From Sedimenticola selenatireducens (GTDB taxonomy: Bacteria > Pseudomonadota > Gammaproteobacteria > Chromatiales > Chromatiaceae): a stretch of 42,029 bases of DNA. The notes beneath the pieces were generated by a model that saw only the letters and a list, made by a program, of their open reading frames with translations, was not told the DNA's origin and ran no database searches. Location of the stretch: positions 1 to 42,029 of the forward strand of contig NZ_VMNH01000021.1 of NCBI RefSeq assembly GCF_007625115.1. The letters are read 5' to 3'. Positions 25,822-34,103 of this stretch are shown here, in pieces. Made by a program: the position numbers and the translations under genes. Position 1 is the stretch's first letter, and each line of letters opens with the position of its first letter.

Positions 25822-27540
25822 TTGAGTTATCGAATCGACCACAGTGTGCCACAGCTTGTTCCTCCTAAGATCTTGTTGTTGGATTGGCATGCAACACTGG
25901 TTGATTCTTTGGATGCGATGTACCTTGCCATTGATGATCTATTGCCTCAGTTCGAAGCGTTGGGGTTATTAAACCGCCTGGCTCCTGAGGAGTTGAGTAA
26001 GACACCCGATGATCGGAAGCTGGTCCGCTTCGTTCGTATCTTCAGACGCTTGCATCCGAAAATTCGGGCGGAACGGCGCGTTTCCCGCACCGATATTTTT
26101 GATGCCTTATTTGGTCCGGATTTGGAAGCCATATCCATTGCCCACAAGGCATTCAATAAGTGCTATCGGGATCATTATGGTGCTGTAGCCCCTTTTGAAG
26201 AAGGCATGCGTGAGCGTCTACAGTTTTTGCGAAAATTAGGCATAAAACTGGGCGTGCCAACCAACCGCAGTCGAGAGTTTCTTGGGCATGAGATGAGAAG
26301 CCTGGAAGGTGGCAGTTGGATTGATCTTTTTGATACCACGGTGTGTGGTGATGAGGTGAATCATCATAAACCGGCTCCCGATGTATTGCTGAAATCAATC
26401 GCTAATTTAAAGGCGACACCGGGTCCTGATGTGTGGTATCTGGGTGATAGTCGAACCGATACCATAGCGGCAAAAGAAGCGGGTATTACAAGCATTTTCT
26501 ATAACGGCGCAATGTGGGAGTGGGATTGGATAGAGCGGATTTTTCCCCGCACTCAACAGCATCCGCATAAACCCGATGCGGTCGTTGATGATCTCGATTC
26601 ATTGCTGGATTTGATTCAAAAAATAGACGGGCCTGAAAGGGCCGAGATTTGGGCAGAGCGTCCTGAGCGTGCTCCGGCAAGACGCAAGCCACCTGCACGC
26701 ATTGAACCTGACTGGCATCCGGCCGTCGTTGAGTTAACTGCGCCTATATTTTTATTGTTTGACTGGCACGCCACCTTGGTGGACACCCTGGATGCCATGT
26801 ACCACGCTGTAGACGATATGCTGCCAGAACTTGACACGTTAGGACTTGCGGAAAGACTGGTAGATCCCTCTCAGAGTAAAACCGTTGAAGATGCCAAGCT
26901 GGTGGAGCATGTACGTGACTACCACCAGTTGCACCCTAAAATTAAGGCGGACCGAAAAATATCGCGGACCGATATTTTCGAAGTGCTTTTTGGGGCTGAT
27001 GAAGAGGCAAAACAGATCGCCCATGCGGCGTTTAATCGGCACTATAGAAATCACTACGGCGCAGTCTATCCCTTTGAGCCTGGAGTAAAGGATATGCTCA
27101 TTGGATTGCGTGCACTCGGTTTAAAATTGGGCGTGCTAACGAATCGTGATCGTGAGTTTTTTCAGCATGAGCTGGCTGCGGTTGAAGGAACGGGCTGGGC
27201 TGACCTGTTTGATACCACCGTTTGCGGAGATGATACAGCGTTGCGAAAACCCCACGCTGATCCCATTCTCAAGGCACTGGAGAATTTGCACTTCTTGCCT
27301 GGGCCTGAAATCTGGTATATCGGGGATAGCACCACAGATACCATTGCGGCCAAGAAAGCTGGAGTGACAAGTGTTTTCTTCAATGGGGCCCAGTGGGATC
27401 AAAAGTGGCTGGATAAGATCTTTCCAGGAACAGAGCGCCATCCCCATAAACCCGATGTGGTGGTGAATGATTTTGGTGAGTTATGGGCCCTTACCTTAGC
27501 CTGTCGTGCCGCCCGACCCAGGATAGGGTGGAGTATTTAA
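25822..27540 (+). CDS. Tandem two-domain HAD-superfamily hydrolase
   Basis: One 572-residue chain contains two clearly homologous HAD domains, about residues 10-280 and 305-570. Both carry the rare motif I DWHATLVD (nucleophiles D21 and D314, with histidine where the second aspartate usually is). Both also carry motif II threonine (LGVPTNRSREF / LGVLTNRDREF), motif III lysine (HHKPAPD / LRKPHADP) and motif IV (YLGDSRTDTIAAK / YIGDSTTDTIAAK). A proline/arginine-rich linker (ERAPARRKPPARIEP) joins them. TTG 25822 is the preferred start, with TTGAGGAG about ten bases upstream. Both halves look catalytically complete. The substrate is unknown. Confidence 0.85.
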   Translation: MSYRIDHSVPQLVPPKILLLDWHATLVDSLDAMYLAIDDLLPQFEALGLLNRLAPEELSKTPDDRKLVRFVRIFRRLHPKIRAERRVSRTDIFDALFGPDLEAISIAHKAFNKCYRDHYGAVAPFEEGMRERLQFLRKLGIKLGVPTNRSREFLGHEMRSLEGGSWIDLFDTTVCGDEVNHHKPAPDVLLKSIANLKATPGPDVWYLGDSRTDTIAAKEAGITSIFYNGAMWEWDWIERIFPRTQQHPHKPDAVVDDLDSLLDLIQKIDGPERAEIWAERPERAPARRKPPARIEPDWHPAVVELTAPIFLLFDWHATLVDTLDAMYHAVDDMLPELDTLGLAERLVDPSQSKTVEDAKLVEHVRDYHQLHPKIKADRKISRTDIFEVLFGADEEAKQIAHAAFNRHYRNHYGAVYPFEPGVKDMLIGLRALGLKLGVLTNRDREFFQHELAAVEGTGWADLFDTTVCGDDTALRKPHADPILKALENLHFLPGPEIWYIGDSTTDTIAAKKAGVTSVFFNGAQWDQKWLDKIFPGTERHPHKPDVVVNDFGELWALTLACRAARPRIGWSI

Positions 27541-27557
27541 GTTACCTAGGGATCTGA

Positions 27558-27890
27558 TTGTTTGTGGCGCAAAGTATTAACCATTTTGATTGTCCGGTAT
27601 GCAACACCCAGATTGCATCATGGGTTGTGCGGCGCCCAGTGTTCACCTGCACTGCTTGTGGTCAAGCCTTCACATCAAACTACCGTCGATCACTTAAAAG
27701 GAGCGCGCTATTAGGTTTGTTACTCTGGATAGGTGGTGCATTGGCTGGTATTCTATTTATCGATCCGTGGCAGATGGTGCTCGCCTTTTCGCTGGAATTT
27801 GGTGGCCTCATAGCTTTTCTTTTCGCTTATCTTGTTCATCATTTTTCCATTCGGATAGACATCAACAATGAAACATCGTCTATTGAATAG
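27558..27890 (+). CDS. Zinc-ribbon membrane protein
   Basis: The 110-residue product has an N-terminal zinc ribbon (CPVCNTQI at residues 12-19, CTACGQAF near 31-38) and two membrane helices (about 52-70 and 73-97). TTG 27558 with AGGGA six bases upstream, or GTG 27564, is the start. The gene follows the tandem HAD gene after 17 bases and is likely its operon partner. The function is unknown. Confidence 0.65.
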   Translation: MFVAQSINHFDCPVCNTQIASWVVRRPVFTCTACGQAFTSNYRRSLKRSALLGLLLWIGGALAGILFIDPWQMVLAFSLEFGGLIAFLFAYLVHHFSIRIDINNETSSIE

Positions 27891-27916
27891 ACGCGCTTAA
27901 CACGGGTGTATATGTA

Positions 27917-28132
27917 CTAAGTCGTTGGTCCCATTCCAACCTTGCTGAAGTCAGTGCCTTGCTTGAGCCCATAGTGCTGATCAAGATTAAAATATTCGAT
28001 CAGCTGATCAACGGCATGCTGGCCCTGAGTGCGCTGAATGTCCCCAAGGATCATGCGTACGGCATTGCGGTTATAGCCGCTATTGAATTGCAATTGAACC
28101 TGTATCAATTCTTTGGCTCTGTCGATATTCAT
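27917..28132 (-). CDS. Conserved small protein of unknown function
   Basis: The 71-residue cytosolic protein resembles small conserved hypothetical proteins of gammaproteobacteria with a core like SGYNRNAVRMILGDIQRTQG and an LKQGTDFSKV tail, from memory. A good AGAGG site stands before the ATG at 28132. There are no motifs I can tie to a function. It converges with the zinc-ribbon gene and diverges from the coiled-coil gene. Confidence 0.65.
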   Translation of the reverse strand: MNIDRAKELIQVQLQFNSGYNRNAVRMILGDIQRTQGQHAVDQLIEYFNLDQHYGLKQGTDFSKVGMGPTT

Positions 28133-28257
28133 AATGCGGCCTCTGAACAGGGTCTCTGAGTCATACTGTACCTCTAACCCTATAGTATTTGTGATTTTTA
28201 TTTCGCCAATTGACGTTAGACTTTCCTATAGATGCCTATTACGGACAAGGATTTCCC

Positions 28258-29325
28258 ATGATGCGAAAAAACACGGACGAAATTGAAAAGCTCTACCAGC
28301 GTATAGTGCTACTGCATCAAGATGTTGACACAATCCGACAGCCTCTGCTCAATATCAAGTCGATTATTGACGAAATGAAAAAGCTATTGGATCTGCCTGA
28401 CACTATAGCAAAAGATCTGAAGAAACTCAGGACAGTTATTTTAGCGCTGAATGAAATCACACAGTTACTTGAGTGGGTCCCTGGTCAATTAGGCAGTGCC
28501 TGTAAAGCCGCGCACAATCTACTCTCTCCATTGGTGTCGCCAACCAATAAAGGTGTCTTGGATAAGATGATCAAGACAACCGAAGATATGGATAAAATGG
28601 CGTCTAGAATAAAACAGTATCTTGAAAAGGTTGAACCGCTGGTTAATAAGGGGCTTGAGGAGTTAAACGCGCTACGTGGCCGCGTGATCTCACTTGAAGA
28701 GAAACTGGCCGAATTAGTTGAGCACTATAAACGTATTCCGCCCTCAGCCGATACCGTGGCTTGTGTGCATGAGATTAACCACGCGCTTGATCAACTGGAC
28801 CAGTCCGTTCAAGAAATTAAAAATCAGTTTAATAAGGCCATCCAACCGCTCGTAATGGTATTGCAAACGATTAAGAATACGCTTGATCCTATCGCTGATC
28901 TGGCACAGAAAATCACCCAGCTACTAAAACAGATTGATATTAAACCAATCAATGATCTCATTCGTCAGGTAAACCAGTGCAGAAAGAAAATTGAAGACTT
29001 TAGAAAAAAGGTTGTATCAAAAGTAGAGGCGGTAGTTAAAGCGGCATTCAAACGCTTTGGTATTGATATTGATGCCGTAGACAAACTGATTCGCGGATTG
29101 ATTGATTCGGTGTTGAAGCCAATAAGGAAGTTCATTGACCAGATATGTGACAGTATAAATGGCATGCTGGAGCAACTCACCCGAATGATTGATGGCATGC
29201 TCCCTGTTGATCAACTGAAGCAGATCATTGCTACACTTGAAACCTGGCGAGACAAGCTTGAGTGCGAACTGGATAAGCTGGCAGGGTCGACCTGTAAATC
29301 TGTTTTAAAGGTCTGGCGGTGTTAG
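28258..29325 (+). CDS. Long coiled-coil protein of unknown function
   Basis: This protein of about 355 residues lacks a signal peptide and membrane helices. It is almost wholly heptad-like helix, with repeated patterns of I/L every three or four residues such as IKPINDLIRQVNQCRKKIED and VDKLIRGLIDSVLKPIRKFI. A few prolines break it into bundles, and two or three cysteines lie at the C-terminus (ECELDKLAGSTCKSVLKVW). AAGGA before the ATG at 28258 supports that start. I cannot assign a family; a structural, apolipoprotein- or phasin-like scaffold is possible. A 359-base gap follows. Confidence 0.6.
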   Translation: MMRKNTDEIEKLYQRIVLLHQDVDTIRQPLLNIKSIIDEMKKLLDLPDTIAKDLKKLRTVILALNEITQLLEWVPGQLGSACKAAHNLLSPLVSPTNKGVLDKMIKTTEDMDKMASRIKQYLEKVEPLVNKGLEELNALRGRVISLEEKLAELVEHYKRIPPSADTVACVHEINHALDQLDQSVQEIKNQFNKAIQPLVMVLQTIKNTLDPIADLAQKITQLLKQIDIKPINDLIRQVNQCRKKIEDFRKKVVSKVEAVVKAAFKRFGIDIDAVDKLIRGLIDSVLKPIRKFIDQICDSINGMLEQLTRMIDGMLPVDQLKQIIATLETWRDKLECELDKLAGSTCKSVLKVWRC

Positions 29326-29684
29326 GTCGTGAATAAAATCGCAGCAGCATTTATTCTCTCGGCATTTGTAAAGCAAACGTGTAAAGACTGCATAGGGTAG
29401 AGAAGATATGCCTTCCATGGATGACGTAAAGGGAAAAGGCCTAAAAATTCGGTTTGCAATGGGTTTGTGATTTGGCGACTTGTCATCTCTCACTGGTCAG
29501 TATTGTAAAGGCGCTGCAGGAGACCTATGCCCATTAGAGTGACTTATGCAGTTGTTCTAGGTCATGTAAATCGCAAAGTGGTTTTATTTGGAAAGTAAAA
29601 CGGTATAGAGTCGGAATAGGTCTAGATACGGCTTGGTTTTCTGGATTCTGGGCTCTATATCAACCAAACAGTGGAGAAGTGATA
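29326..29684. other. Gene-free spacer before the lysine-rich gene
   Basis: I see no convincing gene in these 359 bases. One 23-codon frame (ATG 29527 to TAA 29598) has a GGAG site but no sign of conservation that can be read here. The last part should contain the promoter of the lysine-rich protein gene. Confidence 0.5.
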
Positions 29685-29867
29685 ATGGGAAAAAAGAAAA
29701 GTGATAAGAAAGACGATAAAAAAGCTGATGAGCTGAAGAAAAAATTAAAAGCAAAGACTAAAAAGCGTAAAGCCAAGAAGAAGGCGAAGAAAAAAGCTGC
29801 GAAAAAAGCTAAAGCTAAGAAAAAGAAATCGAAGAAGAAAAAAGGCAAGAAGTCGAAAAAGAAATGA
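29685..29867 (+). CDS. Very lysine-rich small protein, histone H1-like composition
   Basis: From ATG 29685 the product is 60 residues, with runs such as KAKKKAKKKAAKKAKAKKKK and well over half lysine; only a few Asp/Glu (residues 7-16) are acidic. No hydrophobic core is visible, so it should be unfolded and highly basic. Such tails resemble bacterial H1-like or DNA/RNA-binding basic proteins, but no family is recognised. GGAGAAG lies upstream of the start. It ends in an intrinsic terminator, which supports expression as a separate gene. A GTG at 29679 is an alternative start. Confidence 0.65.
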   Translation: MGKKKSDKKDDKKADELKKKLKAKTKKRKAKKKAKKKAAKKAKAKKKKSKKKKGKKSKKK

Positions 29868-29892
29868 ATAATAGCCCCCTGCACGTTAAGTG

Positions 29893-29916
29893 ACACCCGC
29901 TTGTGCGGGTGTTTTT
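29893..29916 (+). terminator. Intrinsic terminator after the lysine-rich gene
   Basis: ACACCCGC-TTGT-GCGGGTGT is a perfect 8-bp stem with a 4-base loop followed by TTTT. It lies 25 bases past the lysine-rich gene and ahead of the convergent Lrp gene end, so it may act in both directions. Confidence 0.85.
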
Positions 29917-29927
29917 ACTTTAGCGCT

Positions 29928-30404
29928 CTATTCAATATCGAGTAGGGGTAGGGGAGCGCGGGCCTTTATTTGTGATAGCTGAATATTCGACTTGATGGAA
30001 GAGACCCCAGGCATTCTCATCAGATGCTCAGAGATAAAGCGCGAAAACTCTTGCAGGTTCTTTGCAATAACGCGCATTTCGTAATCACCATCACCTGTAA
30101 TCAATAAGCATTCCAGAATTTCAGGTCTTTCTTGAACGGCCTTCTCGAATGCCGCTGCAATGTTCTCCTGATGCTTCTCCAGTGTGATGTTAATCAGCGC
30201 AACCACATCCATACCCAGTGCCTGGGGATCCAGTATGGCCGAATAACCGCGTATCACGCCCTCGTTTTCAAGCTGTTGAAGCCTCCTGGCGCATTGAGAG
30301 GGCGAGAGATTAACGCGTTCTGACAACGCAACGTGCGAGAGGCGGGCATCCTCCTGCAGATGGTGAAGTATCAGTCGGTCGTACTTGTCGAGTTTGATGC
30401 TCAT
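29928..30404 (-). CDS. Lrp/AsnC-family regulator divergent from ipdC
   Basis: The 158-residue Lrp-type regulator has a winged helix (LDKYDRLILHHLQEDARLSH, then LSERVNLSPSQCARRL) and a RAM effector domain (LECLLITGDGDYEMRVIA near 100-117). The ATG at 30404 fits the usual N-terminus; the frame extends 30 codons upstream without homology. It is divergent from the decarboxylase gene. Lrp-type genes beside aromatic keto-acid decarboxylases typically respond to aromatic amino acids, so it is the likely regulator of ipdC. Confidence 0.9.
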   Translation of the reverse strand: MSIKLDKYDRLILHHLQEDARLSHVALSERVNLSPSQCARRLQQLENEGVIRGYSAILDPQALGMDVVALINITLEKHQENIAAAFEKAVQERPEILECLLITGDGDYEMRVIAKNLQEFSRFISEHLMRMPGVSSIKSNIQLSQIKARAPLPLLDIE

Positions 30405-30587
30405 GGGCTGATTCTTTGTTTTGTAAAGAGTATCTAAAGCGATAAAAGCGCAGTTAAATAGCAAAAAAATAAAATATATGCATGAATATAGCATATCTGG
30501 CTTATTTGGCTATGGATAACACCCGATAACGTCATGTCAGATCGACTATGCTAGCCTCCAAATTGAACCACTATTTTGGAGAGCATG
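30405..30587. promoter_or_regulatory. Divergent promoter region between lrp-type gene and ipdC
   Basis: This 183-base spacer has an AT-rich half beside the regulator and an ATAGC (30488-30492)/GCTAT (30509-30513) inverted repeat near the middle, a possible Lrp-type site. No unambiguous -35/-10 pair is visible. Confidence 0.4.
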
Positions 30588-32216
30588 ATGACACTGGCAG
30601 AGGCGTTACTGAACGGGTTGAAGCTGCATGGGGCAAAGGAGTTGTTCGGCATCCCCGGGGATTTTGCATTGCCTTTTTTCAAGGTCATTGAGCAGTCAGA
30701 GATTCTGCCGTTCTATACGTTGAGTCATGAACCGGGTGTTGGCTTCGCGGCTGATGCGGCGGCACGGGGAAGAGGATCACTCGGCGTTGCTGTAGTGACC
30801 TATGGTGCCGGGGCCTTCAATATGGTCAATAGCGTTGCCTGCGCCTATGCGGAGAAGTCTCCACTGGTGGTCATTTCGGGTGCACCGGGTATTTCTGAAC
30901 TGCAAGGCGATCTGTTGCTGCATCATCAGGTGAAGACACTGGGTTCGCAGTATGAGGTCTTTAAAGAGTTCACCTGTGATCAAGTGTTGCTGAATGATCC
31001 GTTGAAGGCACCCGAGCAAATTGCCCGGGTGTTACGCCGTTGTCTTGAAGAGTCCCGACCCGTCTATATCGAATTCCCGCGCGACTTGGTGAATGTACTC
31101 TGTGATCCGGTTCCTCAGTTACCCCCTACAATGGCCGATCCACAGGCACTGTCGGCCTGTGCGGATGAGATACTCAGCCGATTGTCGGCGGCTGAGAATC
31201 CTGTGATTCTGGCGGGTGTAGAAGTGCGCCGCTATGGGCTGGAAAATAAAGTAGCCGAACTCTCTCGTCGCTTGAAGCTGCCTGTAGCAACCAGTTTTAT
31301 GGGTAGAGGGCTTTTCTCAGATGCTGACTGTCAATTGATCGGCTCCTATATCGGCATGGCAGGCGATCAGGCCATTAGTAACACGGTGGAAACATCCGAC
31401 CAGTTGTTGATGTTGGGCGTCATTGTCTGTGATTCAAACTTTGGTGTTTCAGCCAAGCGATTGGATATCCGCCATACCATTAATGCCTCCGATCAAGAGG
31501 TGAAGGTGGGCTATCATCTTTATCAGCAACTCTCACTGACTGAACTGATTGATGAGTTGCTTTCCAAGACAACGCCCAATTCCCATCATGCTTCTCCAAT
31601 GAAGCCTAATTATCCGCGCGGCCTTGAGGCTGATGATAACCCAATTGTGCCAACCGATATTGCCCGGGCTGTTAATGATCTTTTTGATCAGCGTGGTGCC
31701 ATGCCCATTGCCTCGGATATTGGTGATTGCCTGTTTACCGCCATGGATATGGATAACACGCAACTGGTTGCGCCGGGCTACTACGCCACCATGGGGTTTG
31801 GTGTGCCTGCAGGATTGGGATTACAAGCCTCAACGGGTCAGCGTCCCCTCATTTTGGTTGGTGACGGCGCCTTTCAAATGACCGGTTGGGAGTTGGGCAA
31901 CTGCAGACGCTATGGCTGGGATCCAATTGTGCTGTTGTTCAATAACAGTTGCTGGGGCATGTTGGCTACGTTTCAACCGGAGAGTCGTTTCAATCAGCTG
32001 GATGACTGGCATTTTGCCGATATGATGGGTTCGATGGGCGGTGATGGTGTGCGTGTGCAGACCCGTGCAGAACTACAACAGGCGCTGAGCCAGGCTGTTG
32101 AGCGGCGCGGGCGCTTTCAGCTGATAGAGATCATGATGACCGCCGATGCGCGCAGCGCTACGCTACAACAGTTCGTTGAGGCACAGGGACGGCGTACGGG
32201 TATGCGCAAGGGTTAA
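30588..32216 (+). CDS. ipdC: Indolepyruvate/phenylpyruvate decarboxylase (ThDP-dependent)
   Basis: The 542-residue thiamin-diphosphate enzyme converts aromatic 2-keto acids to aldehydes. Visible motifs are the ThDP-activating glutamate E48 (LSHEPGVGFAAD), the HH dyad at H113-H114 (LLHHQVKTLG) found in pyruvate and indolepyruvate decarboxylases, and the GDG...N cofactor motif (LVGDGAFQMTGWELGN, later LLFNN). The pattern fits the Azospirillum-type IpdC/PpdC group, which makes indole-3-acetaldehyde or phenylacetaldehyde. The start is chosen at the second of two adjacent ATGs, six bases after GGAG; the first is at 30585. The last 198 bases are repeated downstream at 34165. Substrate preference cannot be read from sequence. 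Confidence 0.9.
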   Translation: MTLAEALLNGLKLHGAKELFGIPGDFALPFFKVIEQSEILPFYTLSHEPGVGFAADAAARGRGSLGVAVVTYGAGAFNMVNSVACAYAEKSPLVVISGAPGISELQGDLLLHHQVKTLGSQYEVFKEFTCDQVLLNDPLKAPEQIARVLRRCLEESRPVYIEFPRDLVNVLCDPVPQLPPTMADPQALSACADEILSRLSAAENPVILAGVEVRRYGLENKVAELSRRLKLPVATSFMGRGLFSDADCQLIGSYIGMAGDQAISNTVETSDQLLMLGVIVCDSNFGVSAKRLDIRHTINASDQEVKVGYHLYQQLSLTELIDELLSKTTPNSHHASPMKPNYPRGLEADDNPIVPTDIARAVNDLFDQRGAMPIASDIGDCLFTAMDMDNTQLVAPGYYATMGFGVPAGLGLQASTGQRPLILVGDGAFQMTGWELGNCRRYGWDPIVLLFNNSCWGMLATFQPESRFNQLDDWHFADMMGSMGGDGVRVQTRAELQQALSQAVERRGRFQLIEIMMTADARSATLQQFVEAQGRRTGMRKG

Positions 32217-32220
32217 AGGT
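32023..32220 (+). repeat. Direct repeat, copy 1 (ipdC 3' end)
   Basis: These 198 bases, the last 64 codons of ipdC plus four bases beyond its stop, recur without gaps at 34165-34362. I count about eight differences, six of them synonymous. Sequence on both outer sides is unrelated. Confidence 0.9.
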
Positions 32221-32336
32221 ACGAGTATCATAAGGGTCGCACTTAAATGGCACTAGCTTAATGCCGGGGTCCTGTTATTTTATGGCGGATTATTCTACAG
32301 CTGCGTTAGCTGCGTTATGTCATTGGATGAAACAGC

Positions 32337-32885
32337 ATGAATACAACTGAAGAAATGTGGAATAAGTATCACACCAATCTTCGCGCTTTCATAGGCAAGC
32401 GGGTCAACGATAAAGATGCGGCTGAAGATATTCTTCAGGATATCTTTGTTCGGGTTCATTCTCGGATTGATACCCTTGAAAACAGGAACAAGCTTGAAAG
32501 CTGGCTCTATCAAATAACAAGAAATGCGCTCATTGATTACTATCGTTCTCACAAGCCGCTGGAAGCATTACCGGAGTGGCTTGAACAACCGCAAGCCAAC
32601 AGGGAGGAGACTAACAGGCGGGAGTTATCGTCGTGTCTTGCCCCGATGATTCAGCAATTACCGGAAAAATACCGCCATGCGGTTCAGCTCTCTGCGATGG
32701 AAGGGAAGACCCAAAGTGAGATAGCGGAAAAAGAAAACATTTCACTGTCCGGGGCGAAGTCGCGCGTCCAACGGGGAAGAGCGCTGTTGAAAACCATGCT
32801 TTACGACTGCTGCACAGTAGAAATTAACGCGATGAACCAAATAGTTGATTACGACAAAAAAGAGGGCGATTGCAAATTCTGCTAA
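32337..32885 (+). CDS. sigZ: ECF sigma factor, SigZ-like, with cysteine-rich tail
   Basis: The 182-residue sigma-70 family ECF factor has region 2 at residues 10-75 (DAAEDILQDIFVRVHSRI, then SWLYQITRNALIDYYR) and region 4 at about 105-155 (LPEKYRHAVQLSAMEGKTQ, then SGAKSRVQRGRALL). It resembles the SigZ group. Beyond region 4, a tail carries C-C near residue 158 and ends D-C-K-F-C, with no anti-sigma gene next to it. An arsenite methyltransferase follows 101 bases downstream, so the sigma factor probably drives arsM. Thiol-based metalloid sensing through the tail is my inference. Confidence 0.88.
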   Translation: MNTTEEMWNKYHTNLRAFIGKRVNDKDAAEDILQDIFVRVHSRIDTLENRNKLESWLYQITRNALIDYYRSHKPLEALPEWLEQPQANREETNRRELSSCLAPMIQQLPEKYRHAVQLSAMEGKTQSEIAEKENISLSGAKSRVQRGRALLKTMLYDCCTVEINAMNQIVDYDKKEGDCKFC

Positions 32886-32986
32886 GAAGTTTTACTGATT
32901 TTGCGTCTTTTTCGTGATGTCTCCGTCTACCTGTGTAGGAAGCAGAAATCGTTCTGATTCAATTGTAATCATGAAAGGAGACACAG

Positions 32987-33892
32987 ATGAAACCACTCAA
33001 CACGGATCAAGTCCGCGAAGCGGTACGTAGCCACTATGGCAAAGTAGCGGAAGGCTGCTGCGGTGGGCCAGCCCCGAAAGAAACTGATGCCTGCTGCGTG
33101 GCAGATGCCGAGGCAAAAGTAGCCGGTGAAGACGGTTGTGGTTGCGACACTGCAACACCATCAAGTGATAACAACAGCGTACAAGGCGCGTGTTGCAGCG
33201 GCCCGGCGCTATCGCCGGATGAAACCTCAAAAGCACTTGGCTATTCATCAGGCGAGCTGGCTTCCTTGCCGGAAGGGGCGAATCTTGGCCTTGGTTGCGG
33301 CAATCCTCAAGCCATTGCCTCAATTAAACAGGGAGAGACCGTTCTTGATCTGGGAAGCGGCGCCGGAATTGATTGTTTTTTGGCGGCAAAGGCCACGGGT
33401 GATAAGGGCTTTGTGATCGGGGTGGACATGACGCCCGAAATGATCTCCAAAGCCAAGTTAAATGCCGAAAAGACCGGCGTGCAAAATGTGGAGTTTCGAC
33501 TGGGTGAGATCGAAAATCTTCCCGCAGCAGACAACAGTGTAGATGTCATTATCTCCAATTGTGTGATCAACCTGTCCCCGGAGAAGCGGAAGGTTTATTC
33601 GGAGGCCTTTCGTGTCCTGAAACCTGGTGGCCGTATCGCCGTCTCCGATATTGTTCTAACAGCGGCGTTGCCGGAAGCACTGCAAAATGACCTATTCCTT
33701 TACACCGGTTGTATGGCAGGGGCCAGTTCACTTCCAGACATTGAAGCCTATCTGAGTGATACGGGGTTTGGGAATATCCGCATCTCGCCTAAGGATGAAA
33801 GTCGTGACTTCATCCGCGAATGGGTTCCGGGCAGCAAAATAGCGGATTATGTGGTATCAGCTACAATCGAGGCAACTAAACCCATGGCATAG
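32987..33892 (+). CDS. arsM: Arsenite S-adenosylmethionine methyltransferase
   Basis: This 301-residue class I methyltransferase has the SAM motif [12 protein letters not shown] (119-130) and GVDMTPEMI (145-153). ArsM-specific cysteine contexts are C104 (LGLGCGNP), C192 (ISNCVINLS) and C242 ([10 protein letters not shown]). The N-terminal 75 residues hold an unusual set of further cysteines (C24-C25, C36-C37, C51, C53, C69-C70), which may bind arsenite. ArsM methylates As(III) to volatile or less retained species. An AAAGGAG site precedes the ATG. It is preceded by sigZ and followed by palindromic repeats. No arsR, arsC or efflux gene is nearby. Confidence 0.95.
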   Translation: MKPLNTDQVREAVRSHYGKVAEGCCGGPAPKETDACCVADAEAKVAGEDGCGCDTATPSSDNNSVQGACCSGPALSPDETSKALGYSSGELASLPEGANLGLGCGNPQAIASIKQGETVLDLGSGAGIDCFLAAKATGDKGFVIGVDMTPEMISKAKLNAEKTGVQNVEFRLGEIENLPAADNSVDVIISNCVINLSPEKRKVYSEAFRVLKPGGRIAVSDIVLTAALPEALQNDLFLYTGCMAGASSLPDIEAYLSDTGFGNIRISPKDESRDFIREWVPGSKIADYVVSATIEATKPMA

Positions 33893-33903
33893 CCAACAAA
33901 AAA

Positions 33904-33915
33904 CGGGTCAGAGAA
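33904..33915 (+). repeat. 12-bp direct repeat flanking the palindromic element, left
   Basis: CGGGTCAGAGAA here recurs identically at 34103-34114, just beyond the other end of the palindromic element. It may be an insertion footprint, or the REP-like module may once have been split by the insertion. Confidence 0.6.
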
Positions 33916-33920
33916 GAATA

Positions 33921-34098
33921 GTACTTACTTAAGCAGATTCGTATCCAATGTAGGGTGGGTTAGGCGCGTTGTTTGCGCCGTAACCCACCAACGGTGCCGT
34001 CAGGCACACCTTAAATAAACGCCTTGTGTTGCTGCGCAACGCTTGGTGGGCTACGCAAAAAACGCTAACCCACCCTACATTTGAGCTTAAGTAAGTAC
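33921..34098. mobile_element. MITE-like palindromic element with 14-bp terminal inverted repeats
   Basis: The element is bounded by perfect inverted repeats GTACTTACTTAAGC (33921-33934) and GCTTAAGTAAGTAC (34085-34098). A second, inner pair, TGTAGGGTGGGTTAG (33949-33963) and CTAACCCACCCTACA (34065-34079), is also perfect. It encodes no credible protein. The GTAGGGTGGG core recurs at 35510, so it belongs to a dispersed family. The structure suggests a non-autonomous element mobilised in trans. Confidence 0.75.
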
Positions 34099-34103
34099 CA
34101 TTC

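Noticed and set aside
29527-29598. A 23-codon ATG frame with GGAG upstream
   Set aside because: Too short and without recognisable features; mentioned only under the spacer.
29660-29896. Phenylalanine-rich minus-strand frame opposite the lysine-rich gene
   Set aside because: Poly-Phe is the direct complement of AAA/AAG lysine codons. The plus strand has the ribosome site and terminator.
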